From Yeosuana marina (GTDB lineage: Bacteria; Bacteroidota; Bacteroidia; Flavobacteriales; Flavobacteriaceae), in contig NZ_JAAKGI010000005.1 of assembly GCF_011762485.1 (NCBI RefSeq), forward strand, positions 62,001-126,000: a DNA stretch of 64,000 bases. The letters run 5' to 3'. Made by a program: the position numbers and the translations under genes. Positions 42,371-52,002 of the stretch are shown piece after piece; position 1 is the stretch's first letter; every line of letters starts with the position of its first letter. Under the pieces are notes generated by a model that did not search any database, was not told the DNA's origin, and saw nothing but the letters and a program-made list of their open reading frames with translations.

Positions 42371-44149
42371 TTGAAAATATTAAAATCAACATACTTTTTA
42401 TGTATTCTCTTTGCTTTTTCAGCATTCCATATGAAAGCGCAGGAGGACAAAAAAATAGATATTGAATACTCTGGTTTTTTAAATTTTGATGAAGCCAAGT
42501 TTCCTGGTGCTAAAATTTTAACACGTGACGATTCACAACAAATCCATATTGTGCATGAAAGTATTAATATGTGGTGCGATAAAGCCTATTACTATGGCAA
42601 AGAAAATTTTATAGAAGCCTATGGTCATGTAAAAATGATTCAAGGTGATACGATCAATATGACCTCAAAATACGCTGAATATAGCGGTAAAACACAATTG
42701 GCGTTTGCTAGTGGCGATGTGGTTTTAACAGACCCAAGTTCCACCATAAAAACGGATACTTTATATTTTGACCGCCTAAAACAACAAGCCTTTTATAGAG
42801 ATGGAGGTACAGTTGTAAAAGATACGTCTGGAACCATTACCAGTAAGATTGGTCGGTATTATATGAACCAAAAAAAATATCAGTTTGTAACCGATGTGGT
42901 TTTGGTAAACCCTGATGCAACCATTAAATCAAATTATTTTGATTTCTATTCCGAAACAGGTCAAGCCTACCTATATGGCCCTTCAACCATAACAACAGAG
43001 GAAAGCACAACTTATTGCGAAAAAGGATTTTATGATACCAAAACAAAAATTGGATATGCCTTAAAAAATTCCAAAATAAATTATGATAACCGAATTATTG
43101 AAGGGGATAGTTTATATTTTGACAACAATACAAGTTTTGCTTCGGCAACCAATAATATAAAAGTAACTGACACCATAAACCACAGCATTGTAAAAGGGCA
43201 TTATGCCGAAGTCTTTAAAGCTAAGGATTCAGTATTTATAACCAAACATGCTTTGGCCATAACCGTTCAGGAAAATGATTCTATATATATGCATGCTGAT
43301 ACATTGATGGTAACAGGTAAACCCGAAAACCGAATTACTAGAGCCTTCAGAAATGTGCGCCTTTACAAATCTGATATGAGCGGAAAAGCAGATTCTGTTC
43401 ATGTTGATCATGCTAAAGGATTAACGCAACTCATCAATATATCAAAACTTTCAAATACCGACGCATTTGCAACAAAACGGAAGCCTATACTATGGAATCT
43501 AGAAAACCAAATGACTGGTGATACCATTCATCTTATTTCAGATCCAGACACAGAAAAACTGGATTCACTTATCGTATTTAAAAATGCATTTTTAATAAGT
43601 AAAGATACACTTGATGCGGGCTACAATCAAATTACTGGGCAAAGATTAGTTGGAAAATTCAATGATAGCAGCCAATTAAGAACTGTTGATATTATCAAAA
43701 ACGCAGAGTCCATATACTACATCAGAAATGATAATAACGAATTAGTAGGTATTGATAAATCAAAATCTGGAAAGATTAAAATATTTTTAGAAGACAATAC
43801 TATTGAAGAAGTTAGAAAATTAAACCAGATTGATGGTAAAATATATCCAGAAGCTGATTTTTCAGAAAAAGAAAAAATATTTAAAGGATTTGACTGGCGA
43901 GAAGAGGAACGTCCAAGAAGTATAGAAGATTTATTTAAAGATGATCCTCCACTTGTTTTACCCAAAATCAAAGGATTGGATGACTATATACCACAAGAAG
44001 ACTTTTTTGATGAATCCATGTTAGAACGCATAGAAAAAGCAGATGAAGAAGCTAAAACGGACAAAGATGAAGAACCAAAAGCTTCAAGAAATCTACCACA
44101 ACGTGTAAAATATAGAGATAAATCTCCAAAGCCTAAAGTGGTAAAATAA
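42371..44149 (+). CDS. OstA-like protein (LptA/LptD N-terminal repeat), periplasmic
   Basis: A 592-residue exported protein with LptA/OstA-type beta-jellyroll repeats, likely to bind lipopolysaccharide on its way to the outer membrane. The start is TTG at 42371, giving a signal peptide KILKSTYFLCILFAFSAFHMKAQ (cleavage near 24). Repeated motifs of the type ANAEGYKxxxxYTG and DTLYFD recur (MTSKYAEYSGKTQLAFASGDV, IKTDTLYFDRLKQ, YEGDSLYFD-like units). The C-terminal 100 residues are charged, with a Lys/Pro-rich tail. A -7-like box TATTTTTG lies at 42347-42354. The gene overlaps no neighbour and is 5 bp before the aminotransferase. Confidence 0.82.
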   Translation: MKILKSTYFLCILFAFSAFHMKAQEDKKIDIEYSGFLNFDEAKFPGAKILTRDDSQQIHIVHESINMWCDKAYYYGKENFIEAYGHVKMIQGDTINMTSKYAEYSGKTQLAFASGDVVLTDPSSTIKTDTLYFDRLKQQAFYRDGGTVVKDTSGTITSKIGRYYMNQKKYQFVTDVVLVNPDATIKSNYFDFYSETGQAYLYGPSTITTEESTTYCEKGFYDTKTKIGYALKNSKINYDNRIIEGDSLYFDNNTSFASATNNIKVTDTINHSIVKGHYAEVFKAKDSVFITKHALAITVQENDSIYMHADTLMVTGKPENRITRAFRNVRLYKSDMSGKADSVHVDHAKGLTQLINISKLSNTDAFATKRKPILWNLENQMTGDTIHLISDPDTEKLDSLIVFKNAFLISKDTLDAGYNQITGQRLVGKFNDSSQLRTVDIIKNAESIYYIRNDNNELVGIDKSKSGKIKIFLEDNTIEEVRKLNQIDGKIYPEADFSEKEKIFKGFDWREEERPRSIEDLFKDDPPLVLPKIKGLDDYIPQEDFFDESMLERIEKADEEAKTDKDEEPKASRNLPQRVKYRDKSPKPKVVK

Positions 44150-44154
44150 CACCT

Positions 44155-45339
44155 ATGAAAACCGACTTTTTTAAATATCAAGCGCAAACATCAACGCATC
44201 CATTAGCTATGGAAATTTCTCATGCTAGCGGTTCCTATATTTACGATGCAAGCAACAAACCTTATTTAGATTTTGTTGCAGGCGTATCTGCTTGTACATT
44301 GGGGCATAATCACCCTAAAGTTATTAATGCCATCAAAACACAATTAGATAGTTATTTGCATGTAATGGTTTATGGTGAATATATACAAAAACCAGCTGTT
44401 GAACTCACTAAACTATTAGCAAAACACCTGCCCTATCCTTTAGAAAAGACCTACTTAACAAACTCTGGAACTGAAGCCATTGAAGGAGCTTTAAAATTAG
44501 CTAAACGTGCCACAGGACGTAGTGAAATCATTGCTGCACATCATGCGTATCATGGAAACACCATGGGATCTATGAGTGTTATGGGCTTTGAAAAACGCAA
44601 ACAAGCTTTTAGGCCATTATTACCCGATGTTAAATTTATAAGGTTTAACAATCATGCTGAAATTAGTCAGATTACATCAAAAACTGCTTGTGTCATTTTA
44701 GAAACTATACAGGGAGGCGCAGGATTTATTGAACCCCAAGATGGCTATTTAGGAAATGTTAGAAAACAATGTGATGCAGTTGGTGCATTATTGATTTTAG
44801 ACGAAATACAACCTGGTGTTGGAAGAACAGGAAAACTGTTTGGGTTTGAAAACTATAACTGCATTCCAGATATTCTGGTTACTGGTAAAGGTCTTGGTGG
44901 CGGAATGCCCATCGGGGCGTTTACGGCATCTAGTAAATTAATGGACTTATTGCAAGACCATCCTAAATTAGGACATATTACAACTTTTGGAGGGCATCCC
45001 GTTATTGCTGCTTCTGCGCTTGCTACGTTAACAGAAGTTGTTGAAAGTGATTTAATCCCACAAACTTTAGAAAAAGAAAAACTCTTTAGAAAGCTATTAG
45101 TCCATCCTTTAATAACAGAAATAAGAGGTAAAGGACTCATGCTTGCTCTTATGTTAACCTCTGATGAAATTGTAAATAAGGTTATTCTGCAATGTCAGGA
45201 ACAGGGTTTAATTCTTTTTTGGCTACTATTTGAAAAAAAAGCTGTGAGAATTACGCCTCCATTAACGATTTCTGAAGAAGAAATAGTTAAAGGTTGCTCT
45301 ATAATTGTCTCTATATTAAATGAAATTCATAAAAACTAG
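44155..45339 (+). CDS. Class III aminotransferase (acetylornithine/aspartate-aminotransferase type)
   Basis: PLP fold-type I, class III enzyme of 394 residues. FVAGVSACTLGHNHPKVINAI, TNSGTEAIEGALKLAKRATGR, LILDEIQPGVGRTGKLFGFE, the Schiff-base Lys in LVTGKGLGGGMPIGAF, and GHITTFGGHPVIAASALATL all match. Substrate candidates are acetylornithine, GABA or other omega-amino acids; the sequence does not decide. It is 5 bp after the OstA-like gene, so they are in the same transcript although functionally unrelated. Confidence 0.92.
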   Translation: MKTDFFKYQAQTSTHPLAMEISHASGSYIYDASNKPYLDFVAGVSACTLGHNHPKVINAIKTQLDSYLHVMVYGEYIQKPAVELTKLLAKHLPYPLEKTYLTNSGTEAIEGALKLAKRATGRSEIIAAHHAYHGNTMGSMSVMGFEKRKQAFRPLLPDVKFIRFNNHAEISQITSKTACVILETIQGGAGFIEPQDGYLGNVRKQCDAVGALLILDEIQPGVGRTGKLFGFENYNCIPDILVTGKGLGGGMPIGAFTASSKLMDLLQDHPKLGHITTFGGHPVIAASALATLTEVVESDLIPQTLEKEKLFRKLLVHPLITEIRGKGLMLALMLTSDEIVNKVILQCQEQGLILFWLLFEKKAVRITPPLTISEEEIVKGCSIIVSILNEIHKN

Positions 45340-45494
45340 TCTACAACAACCTTTTGAATATCAATTACAAACACCTTGTTTTGTTAATATATGCTTTAAA
45401 TGTTCATTACTTTGTTAAAAACATTTGCTGTATTTTCCTTAAAAAAACAATTAGAACCTTAAATTTATTCTCGTAGAAACATACAAATGTGCTT

Positions 45495-46883
45495 ATGGAG
45501 TATAGCTCTAACGACAATAATAGTTTGCCTCTTACAAAATTTGAATCAATGTTAAAAACTAACAATGTGTTGTTTTTTGATTCAGAAGAGTTTGAAAACA
45601 TTATCCACCATTACCTCAATCAAGGGAAAATGTCTTTAGCAAAAAAAGCTATCAAATTAGGGTTAGATCAACATCCTACATCAACCAACTTAAAACTGTT
45701 TAAAGTTGAAGTTTATGTGTTTGAAAATAAGCTTATTCAGGCAGACGCTCTTCTTAATGAGTTATATCTTCTTGAACCAATGAATGAAGAAATATATATT
45801 CAAAAAGCTAATATTTTATCAAAAAAAGACGAACATTTACAAGCTATTGATGTTCTAAAAAAGGCTTTAGAATTAACCGATGATGTTATCGATTTATACT
45901 CATTAATTGGCATGGAGTATTTGTTTTTAGATCAGTTTGAAGAGGCTAAAACCTACTTCATGAAATGTTTAGAAGAAGATTTTGAAGACTATGCAGCACT
46001 ATATAACATCATTTATTGTTTCGACTTTCTAGGTCAAAATAAAGAAGCTATTGAGTATCTTAATGTATTTTTAGATGACAACCCGTATTGCGAAGTAGCA
46101 TGGCATCAACTAGGAAAGCAATACTTTTCATTAAAAGATTACAAAAAGGCATTGACCGCGTTTGATTTTGCCATTATATCTGATGATACCTTTGTAGGTG
46201 CTTATCTTGAAAAGGGTAAAGTACTTGAAAAATTAAAACGTTATGAAGAAGCTATTGAGTTTTACAGCATCACATTAAAATTAGAAGATCCCACATCATT
46301 TGCTTTATTGCGCATTGGAAATTGCTATGAAAAATTAAAAAATGATGAGTTAGCAGTTCAGTATTACTACAAAACGGTTCATGAAGATCCTTTGTTAGAT
46401 AAAGGATGGATAGCAATTACTAGGTTTTATAACAAAAGAAAAAATTATCAAAAAGCATTATATTACATCAATAAAGCAATCAATATTGATAGTGAAAATG
46501 TGATTTATTGGAAATTATATTCACAAATCAATCTCAGGTTAAATTTATTTGAAGAAGCAGAACACGGGTTTAAAAAAACCTTAGAATTAGGAAACTACGA
46601 ATTATCAACATGGATTTCTCGTGGCGATTTATTAATCAAACTTGGCGAACCTGAAGCTGCTATCTATAATTTTAAAGAAGCCGTTGAGTTTTATCCTGAA
46701 AATGCTGAATTAGAATATAGATTAGCTGGATTATACTTTTTATTAAACGAAACCGACAAAGGAACATTTCATTTAAAAAATGCGTTAAACTTCAATGCAG
46801 AGTATTCGTTTATATTAGATGAACTATTTCCAGAAATTTGCCACAAAATTCAAGTTAAAAACTTACTAAAAACAAAACCTTAA
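45495..46883 (+). CDS. Tetratricopeptide-repeat protein
   Basis: A 462-residue cytoplasmic protein made almost wholly of TPR-like helical hairpins. The start chosen is ATG at 45495 (MEYSSNDNNSL); an in-frame GTG two codons upstream is less likely. Repeats are seen at about 70-380, for example YIQKANILSKKDEHLQAIDVLKKALEL, AALYNIIYCFDFLGQNKEAIEYLN, VAWHQLGKQYFSLKDYKKALTAFD and GAYLEKGKVLEKLKRYEEAIEFYS. No signal peptide. Such proteins scaffold protein complexes; the partner is unknown. It is transcribed with the DUF368 pair that follows (57-bp gap). Confidence 0.88.
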   Translation: MEYSSNDNNSLPLTKFESMLKTNNVLFFDSEEFENIIHHYLNQGKMSLAKKAIKLGLDQHPTSTNLKLFKVEVYVFENKLIQADALLNELYLLEPMNEEIYIQKANILSKKDEHLQAIDVLKKALELTDDVIDLYSLIGMEYLFLDQFEEAKTYFMKCLEEDFEDYAALYNIIYCFDFLGQNKEAIEYLNVFLDDNPYCEVAWHQLGKQYFSLKDYKKALTAFDFAIISDDTFVGAYLEKGKVLEKLKRYEEAIEFYSITLKLEDPTSFALLRIGNCYEKLKNDELAVQYYYKTVHEDPLLDKGWIAITRFYNKRKNYQKALYYINKAINIDSENVIYWKLYSQINLRLNLFEEAEHGFKKTLELGNYELSTWISRGDLLIKLGEPEAAIYNFKEAVEFYPENAELEYRLAGLYFLLNETDKGTFHLKNALNFNAEYSFILDELFPEICHKIQVKNLLKTKP

Positions 46884-46940
46884 AGATATCCTCTATAAAA
46901 AATTTGTATACCTTTGGATTTCATTGTTAAAAACCAACGT

Positions 46941-47861
46941 ATGCAACGACGTTTTATAGATTATTTGGTTATTTCTTTAAAAGGAATAGCAATGGGAGCT
47001 GCCGATGCGGTTCCTGGTGTTTCGGGTGGCACGATTGCTTTTATATCTGGAATTTATGAAGAGTTAATTTCTACAATTAGTAATGTAAATATCTCTCTTT
47101 TTAAAACACTTTTTCAAAAAGGTTTTAAAGCTTTCTGGAATCAGCTTAATGGTAATTTCCTTTTGGCATTACTATCTGGTATTATTATCAGTTTTGTTTC
47201 TTTTATGAGACTTGCTAAATACTTATTAGAAAATGAACCCGTTTTAATCTGGTCTTTTTTCTTCGGACTTATCATAGCCAGTATTTATTTTGTTGGAAAA
47301 CAAATTACCAAATGGAATATAGCAGCGTATGTGGGTTTAATTTTAGGGGCTGTTATAGCATTTTATATATCAAACTTACCCTCGTTAGCGAACAATGAAA
47401 ATTCCTTATTCTTATTTTTTGCTGGGGCTTTAGCTATCTGTGCTATGATTTTACCAGGTATTTCTGGATCTTTTATTTTGGTTATTTTGGGCGCCTACAA
47501 AACGCTAAGTGATGCGCTTCATGATTTTGATATCAAGCGGATTGCTATTTTTGCTTGTGGTGCAGTTATAGGATTATTAAGCTTTAGTCATTTGTTAAAA
47601 TGGCTTTTTAAACACTATCACAACTTTACCTTAGCTATCCTAACAGGTTTTATATTTGGGTCTTTAAACAAAGTATGGCCATGGAAAGAGACCTTAACTT
47701 GGCGTATCAATTCAAAAGGGGTTAAAACGCCTTTACTTGAGAAAAGTATCTCCCCTTTTTCGTATCAAGGAGATAGTCAACTTTTAATAGCTATCCTATT
47801 AATGATTGTTGGCTTTTTAACAATATTTATTTTAGAAAAAGTAGGTTCAAAACGTAACTAA
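46941..47861 (+). CDS. DUF368 membrane protein (PopT-type undecaprenyl-phosphate transporter), copy 1
   Basis: Polytopic inner-membrane protein of 306 residues. The start chosen is ATG at 46941 (MQRRFIDYLVISLKG). The earlier in-frame TTG at 46914 would add nine unlikely residues. DUF368 is characterised as the PopT family that translocates undecaprenyl phosphate back across the membrane for reuse in cell-wall synthesis. The signature is GAADAVPGVSGGTIAF at about 18-33, with a symmetric second segment ICAMILPGISGSFILVIL near 180. About eight TM helices. It directly precedes a second DUF368 copy, overlapping by one base. Confidence 0.9.
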   Translation: MQRRFIDYLVISLKGIAMGAADAVPGVSGGTIAFISGIYEELISTISNVNISLFKTLFQKGFKAFWNQLNGNFLLALLSGIIISFVSFMRLAKYLLENEPVLIWSFFFGLIIASIYFVGKQITKWNIAAYVGLILGAVIAFYISNLPSLANNENSLFLFFAGALAICAMILPGISGSFILVILGAYKTLSDALHDFDIKRIAIFACGAVIGLLSFSHLLKWLFKHYHNFTLAILTGFIFGSLNKVWPWKETLTWRINSKGVKTPLLEKSISPFSYQGDSQLLIAILLMIVGFLTIFILEKVGSKRN

Positions 47862-48880
47862 TGCAAAGCACTAGAACACTTAAAGATAAAATTTTTCTAA
47901 TCCTTAAAGGATTAGGAATGGGAGCTGCAAACAAAGTTCCTGGTGTTTCTGGTGGTGTTGTGGCTTTTGTTGCTGGTTTTTATGAAGAGTTTATCTATTC
48001 CCTACAAAAAATAAATGGAAAAGCTTTTAAGCTTCTCATAAATGGACGGTTCAAAAGTTTTTATCAGTATATAAATGGGCGCTTTTTAGCGTTGCTTTTC
48101 TTCGGAATGATTGTAAGCTATTTTAGTGTTTCAAAAATTCTTGATTATTTAATTAAAAACTATGAACTCTATGTTTGGAGTGTGTTTTTTGGAATGATTA
48201 TAGGCTCTATATATTATATCAACAAAGATTTTAAAGACTGGAATTACAGAACCTATCTTTCTCTTTTTATTGGAATTATTTTAGGGGTTGGTATTAGTTT
48301 TTTAAATCCTGCCAAAGAAAATGATAATTTATGGTTTGTATTTTTCTGCGGTATTATTAGCGTTTGCGGCATGACGCTTCCTGGGTTTTCCGGGTCATTC
48401 ATACTTATTTTGTTAGGAAATTATGTACTGCTTTTGGTAGAATCGGTCAATGCCTTATACGACACGTTTTTTGATGTACTAGAGGGTGACTTTAGTTTTA
48501 CCCATAATTTTGAACGCATACGCATGCTTAAAGTGCTCGTTGTGTTTACCCTTGGCTCTTTAACTGGACTCATAACATTTTCTAATGTTTTAAGCTATAT
48601 TTTAAAACACTATAAAAGCATTACAATATCTGCTATTATTGGTTTTATTATTGGCTCTTTAGGAGTTGTATGGCCTTGGAAAGAAACTATTTATAAATTA
48701 AGCGAAAGTGGTGAATTTTTGTTTGATTCAAGAGGTGAAAAAGTGGTAGAAAATTACAATCGGTATATTCCTCAATTAAATACAGAAACCTATTATGCTA
48801 TTGCCTTTATTTTTTTAGGTATAGCTATTGTATTGGCTCTTGAGATTTACGGACAAAAAACTAGAAAATCAAATGAATAA
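47861..48880 (+). CDS. DUF368 membrane protein (PopT-type), copy 2
   Basis: Second of two tandem DUF368 proteins, 339 residues. The signature is GAANKVPGVSGGVVAF (Asn-Lys replacing the Asp-Ala of copy 1), with the second half-repeat VCGMTLPGFSGSFILILLGNY. The loops are longer than in copy 1, with an additional LEGDFSFTHNFERIRM segment. The copies differ clearly, so the duplication is old. The last 8 bp overlap the aroE start (ATGAATAA), which couples expression of lipid-carrier recycling and aromatic amino-acid synthesis. Confidence 0.9.
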   Translation: MQSTRTLKDKIFLILKGLGMGAANKVPGVSGGVVAFVAGFYEEFIYSLQKINGKAFKLLINGRFKSFYQYINGRFLALLFFGMIVSYFSVSKILDYLIKNYELYVWSVFFGMIIGSIYYINKDFKDWNYRTYLSLFIGIILGVGISFLNPAKENDNLWFVFFCGIISVCGMTLPGFSGSFILILLGNYVLLLVESVNALYDTFFDVLEGDFSFTHNFERIRMLKVLVVFTLGSLTGLITFSNVLSYILKHYKSITISAIIGFIIGSLGVVWPWKETIYKLSESGEFLFDSRGEKVVENYNRYIPQLNTETYYAIAFIFLGIAIVLALEIYGQKTRKSNE

Positions 48881-49613
48881 ACTCGGTTTATTAGGAAAAA
48901 ACATATCTTATTCATTCTCAAAATCTTACTTTAAAGACAAGTTTGAAAACGAACAGATTGATAATGTGTCTTATGAAAATTTTGATATTGAAACGATAGA
49001 GTTATTTCCATCATTAATTAAAAATACAAAGAATTTAAAAGGGCTTAATGTAACCATTCCATACAAGGAATCGGTCATTCCATTTCTAGATGAGCTTGAC
49101 GATAAGGCTAAAGAAATCGGAGCCGTTAACACTATTAGAATTACAAAAAAAAGTAAGTTAATTGGTTATAATACTGATTATTACGGTTTTAAAAAATCAC
49201 TAACTCCTTTTCTGAAAAATCATCATAAACAGGCTCTAATTCTGGGTACTGGAGGCGCTAGTAAAGCTATCGCATACAGTTTAAAACAACTCAATATTAA
49301 GTATTGTTTTGTTTCAAGAACTGCTAAAAAAGGTGTTGAATTTACCTATAATACCTTAACCAAAGATGTTATTAACCAATATCAAATAATTATCAATTGT
49401 ACACCTCTTGGAACATCTCCCAATGTAGATTTGTACCCAAATATTCCGTATGATGCGATTACGAGCAATCATATTTTATATGATTTAATTTACAATCCAG
49501 CTGAAACCAAATTTTTAAAACAAGGCAAACAACAACATGCTACAACTATAAACGGGCTAAATATGCTCAAGTTTCAAGCGGAAAAAGCCTGGTCTATTTG
49601 GAAAATAGATTAA
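48873..49613 (+). CDS. aroE: Shikimate dehydrogenase
   Basis: NADPH-dependent reduction of 3-dehydroshikimate to shikimate. The start at 48873 (MNKLGLLGKNISYSFSK) gives 246 residues; the open frame upstream belongs to the DUF368 overlap. Motifs: SYSFSKSYF near the start (substrate Ser pair), GLNVTIPYKESV with the catalytic Lys, GAVNTI, NTDYYGFKKSL, the nucleotide loop GTGGASKAIAY and INCTPLGTSPN. The length is short but usual for flavobacterial AroE. Overlaps the preceding gene by 8 bp. Confidence 0.95.
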   Translation: MNKLGLLGKNISYSFSKSYFKDKFENEQIDNVSYENFDIETIELFPSLIKNTKNLKGLNVTIPYKESVIPFLDELDDKAKEIGAVNTIRITKKSKLIGYNTDYYGFKKSLTPFLKNHHKQALILGTGGASKAIAYSLKQLNIKYCFVSRTAKKGVEFTYNTLTKDVINQYQIIINCTPLGTSPNVDLYPNIPYDAITSNHILYDLIYNPAETKFLKQGKQQHATTINGLNMLKFQAEKAWSIWKID

Positions 49614-49718
49614 AATCTACCTTTTAGTAATTAAAAGTCAATCTCCTTTTTGTAAATACTGGAGTTGTTACTATATTTAAACAATTAAGAAATTTAACGA
49701 ACCTAAACATTTAAAAAA

Positions 49719-51914
49719 ATGTCAGAGCTAGATAACCTGCATGAAGCAGAAGGAAAAGAAGATAAAAAATCATCAATAAAAAAGACTACTAAAGAGGACG
49801 TTTCTAATGAAACAGCGTCTAAAGAACGTAAAACGGTCGATGTTGCCAAAAATGAAACTACTGAAGATGTTGATAAGACAGAAGCAATTGTTGATGAAAC
49901 TGTAATTAACGAGTCCAAAGAAACATCAGAAGACGTTGCAACAGAATCAAAAAAAGATGAAGATGATAATGACGAAGTTAACAATGAAATTGATGGTTCT
50001 ACTTCTAATGCAGAAGAGGCTGATAAAACAGAAAACAATGTAGATGAAACTGTAATTGAACAGTCTAAAGAAACTTCAGAAGCCACTGCAACAGTATCGA
50101 AAAAAGAGGACGATGATAATGACGAAGTTATCAATGAAATTGATGATTCTAATGCTGAAGATGCTGAAGATGAAGGTCATAAAGACAGGCACACTATAGA
50201 AGTTAAAGATTATGACACCATGTCTTTAGACGCACTTACCATTGAGTTGGAAAAATTAGTAAAAAACGAAAAGGTTCAAGCTATAAAGAGTCATGTAGAG
50301 CAAATAAATAGTGAATTTAAATCCAAATTTCAGTCCTTATTAGACGAGAAAAAAGAAGAGTTTTTATCTGATGGCGGTAATGAAATTGACTTTTATTATT
50401 CAAGTCCTGTACAAAAGAAGTTTAAAACAGTTTATAAAGAGTATAGAACCAAACTGCATGAGCATTATAAAAGCTTAGAACAAAACCTCAAACAAAATTT
50501 AGCCGACAAACTAGAGATTATTGAAGAATTAAAAGGCTTAATTAATGTTGAAGAAAACATCAACACAACTTATAAGCATTTTAAAGAATTACAAGAGCGT
50601 TGGAGAAACACAGGCCCTATACCAAGAGATAAATACAATAATGCCTGGAATAGTTATCATCACCATGTTGAAATGTTTTATGATTTCTTGCATCTTAATA
50701 GAGATTTAAGAGACTTAGATTTTAAACATAATCTAGACCAAAAATTAAAAATTATTGAACGTGCTGAAGAGTTAGCGAAAGATGACAATGTACTGAGAGC
50801 CTTCAGGGAACTGCAAGAACTTCATAAAATGTGGAAAGAAGAACTAGGTCCCGTCGACAGAGAACATCGTGAAGAAATTTGGAATCGATTTAAAGCGTCT
50901 ACCAAAATAATCAATGAAAAACGTCAGTTATATTTTAGTGAAATAGATAAGATTTATGAAAAAAATCTAGAACATAAGCTAGAAATTATTTCAAAAATAG
51001 AAGAAATTGGTCAAGAAGAAACCAGTTCTCATAATTCTTGGCAAAAGAAAATTAAAGAAGTTGAAGCTTTAAGAGACGCCTTTTTTAACGCAGGAAAAGT
51101 GCCCGCTAAGGTTAATGAAGAAACATGGTCTAAATTTAAAGATGCTGTAAGAACGTTTAACAAGAAAAAGAATGCCTTTTATAAAGGTTTAAAAAAGGAA
51201 CAATATAAAAATCTTCAGAAGAAACTGGAACTCATTCAAATTGCTGAAGACAATAAAGACAATGAAGACATTCCAACCACTATAGCTTTGATGAAAAAAA
51301 TTCAAAGTGATTGGAAAAAAATTGGTCATGTTCCTAGAAAAGATAGTGACAAAATTTGGAAGCAATTTAAATCTGCTTGCAATCACTTTTTTGACAAATT
51401 ACATGCTTCAAAAAATGCTGCCACTAAAATTGAAATTGAAGCTTTTCAGCAAAAAAACACCCTTTTAGATTCTATAAAAGATTTAAAACTTACAGGAGAT
51501 AAAGACAATGATTTATCAATTATTAAAAAACTAATTTCAGATTGGAAAACGATTGGAAGAGTTCCAAATGATAAAAGATATATTGAAGGGAAGTTTAACA
51601 AGGCCTTAGATGAGTTGTTTTCTGAATTGAAAATGGATAGAAATGAAGTAGAGCTTATAAAATTTGAAAACAAATTAGAAGTTCTTAGCAATGAAGATGA
51701 TAATCAAAATCTTGATCATGAACGCTCTTTTATCCGTAAAAAAATTGACGAAATAAAAGCTCAAATCAATCAACTTGAAAACAATTTACAATTTTTCACC
51801 AATGTTGATGATGACAATCCTTTAGTTAAAGAAGTCCACAATAATATTAAGAATCATAAAGATTCATTAAAACTTTGGAAAACTAAACTTAGCAAAATTA
51901 AAGAGCTTTATTAA
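49719..51914 (+). CDS. DUF349 repeat protein with acidic N-terminal repeats
   Basis: A 731-residue protein. Residues 1-160 are low-complexity and acidic, with a 50-residue unit repeated in tandem (51-100 and 101-150, e.g. VDKTEAIVDETVINESKETS and ADKTENNVDETVIEQSKETS). From about 200, several DUF349 units follow, each with a pattern like LQERWRNTGPIPRDKYNNAWNSYHHHVE, all helical and coiled-coil-like. Function unknown; some DUF349 proteins are stress-related. No signal peptide. It follows aroE by 105 bp in the same direction. Confidence 0.86.
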   Translation: MSELDNLHEAEGKEDKKSSIKKTTKEDVSNETASKERKTVDVAKNETTEDVDKTEAIVDETVINESKETSEDVATESKKDEDDNDEVNNEIDGSTSNAEEADKTENNVDETVIEQSKETSEATATVSKKEDDDNDEVINEIDDSNAEDAEDEGHKDRHTIEVKDYDTMSLDALTIELEKLVKNEKVQAIKSHVEQINSEFKSKFQSLLDEKKEEFLSDGGNEIDFYYSSPVQKKFKTVYKEYRTKLHEHYKSLEQNLKQNLADKLEIIEELKGLINVEENINTTYKHFKELQERWRNTGPIPRDKYNNAWNSYHHHVEMFYDFLHLNRDLRDLDFKHNLDQKLKIIERAEELAKDDNVLRAFRELQELHKMWKEELGPVDREHREEIWNRFKASTKIINEKRQLYFSEIDKIYEKNLEHKLEIISKIEEIGQEETSSHNSWQKKIKEVEALRDAFFNAGKVPAKVNEETWSKFKDAVRTFNKKKNAFYKGLKKEQYKNLQKKLELIQIAEDNKDNEDIPTTIALMKKIQSDWKKIGHVPRKDSDKIWKQFKSACNHFFDKLHASKNAATKIEIEAFQQKNTLLDSIKDLKLTGDKDNDLSIIKKLISDWKTIGRVPNDKRYIEGKFNKALDELFSELKMDRNEVELIKFENKLEVLSNEDDNQNLDHERSFIRKKIDEIKAQINQLENNLQFFTNVDDDNPLVKEVHNNIKNHKDSLKLWKTKLSKIKELY
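49869..50168 (+). repeat. Two 150-bp tandem repeats within the DUF349 gene
   Basis: Units 49869-50018 and 50019-50168 encode the 50-residue acidic repeat with many substitutions at both protein and DNA level. The length is an exact multiple of three, so unit gain or loss would keep the frame. Confidence 0.8.
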
Positions 51915-52002
51915 TCATAAATTTATACTTGCTTGTTTTTATAGAGAATTCAAGCAAGTTTAATTTTTTTGAATACTTACTCAAGACTTATTTACTTTTT
52001 CA

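Noticed and set aside
45407..45601. 64-residue minus-strand ORF over the TPR gene start
   Set aside because: It overlaps the start of a real gene and has no recognisable features; a shadow.
49703..50134. 143-residue Ser/Val-rich ORF on the minus strand
   Set aside because: It is the antisense shadow of the acidic repeat in the DUF349 gene; biased codons keep the opposite strand open.
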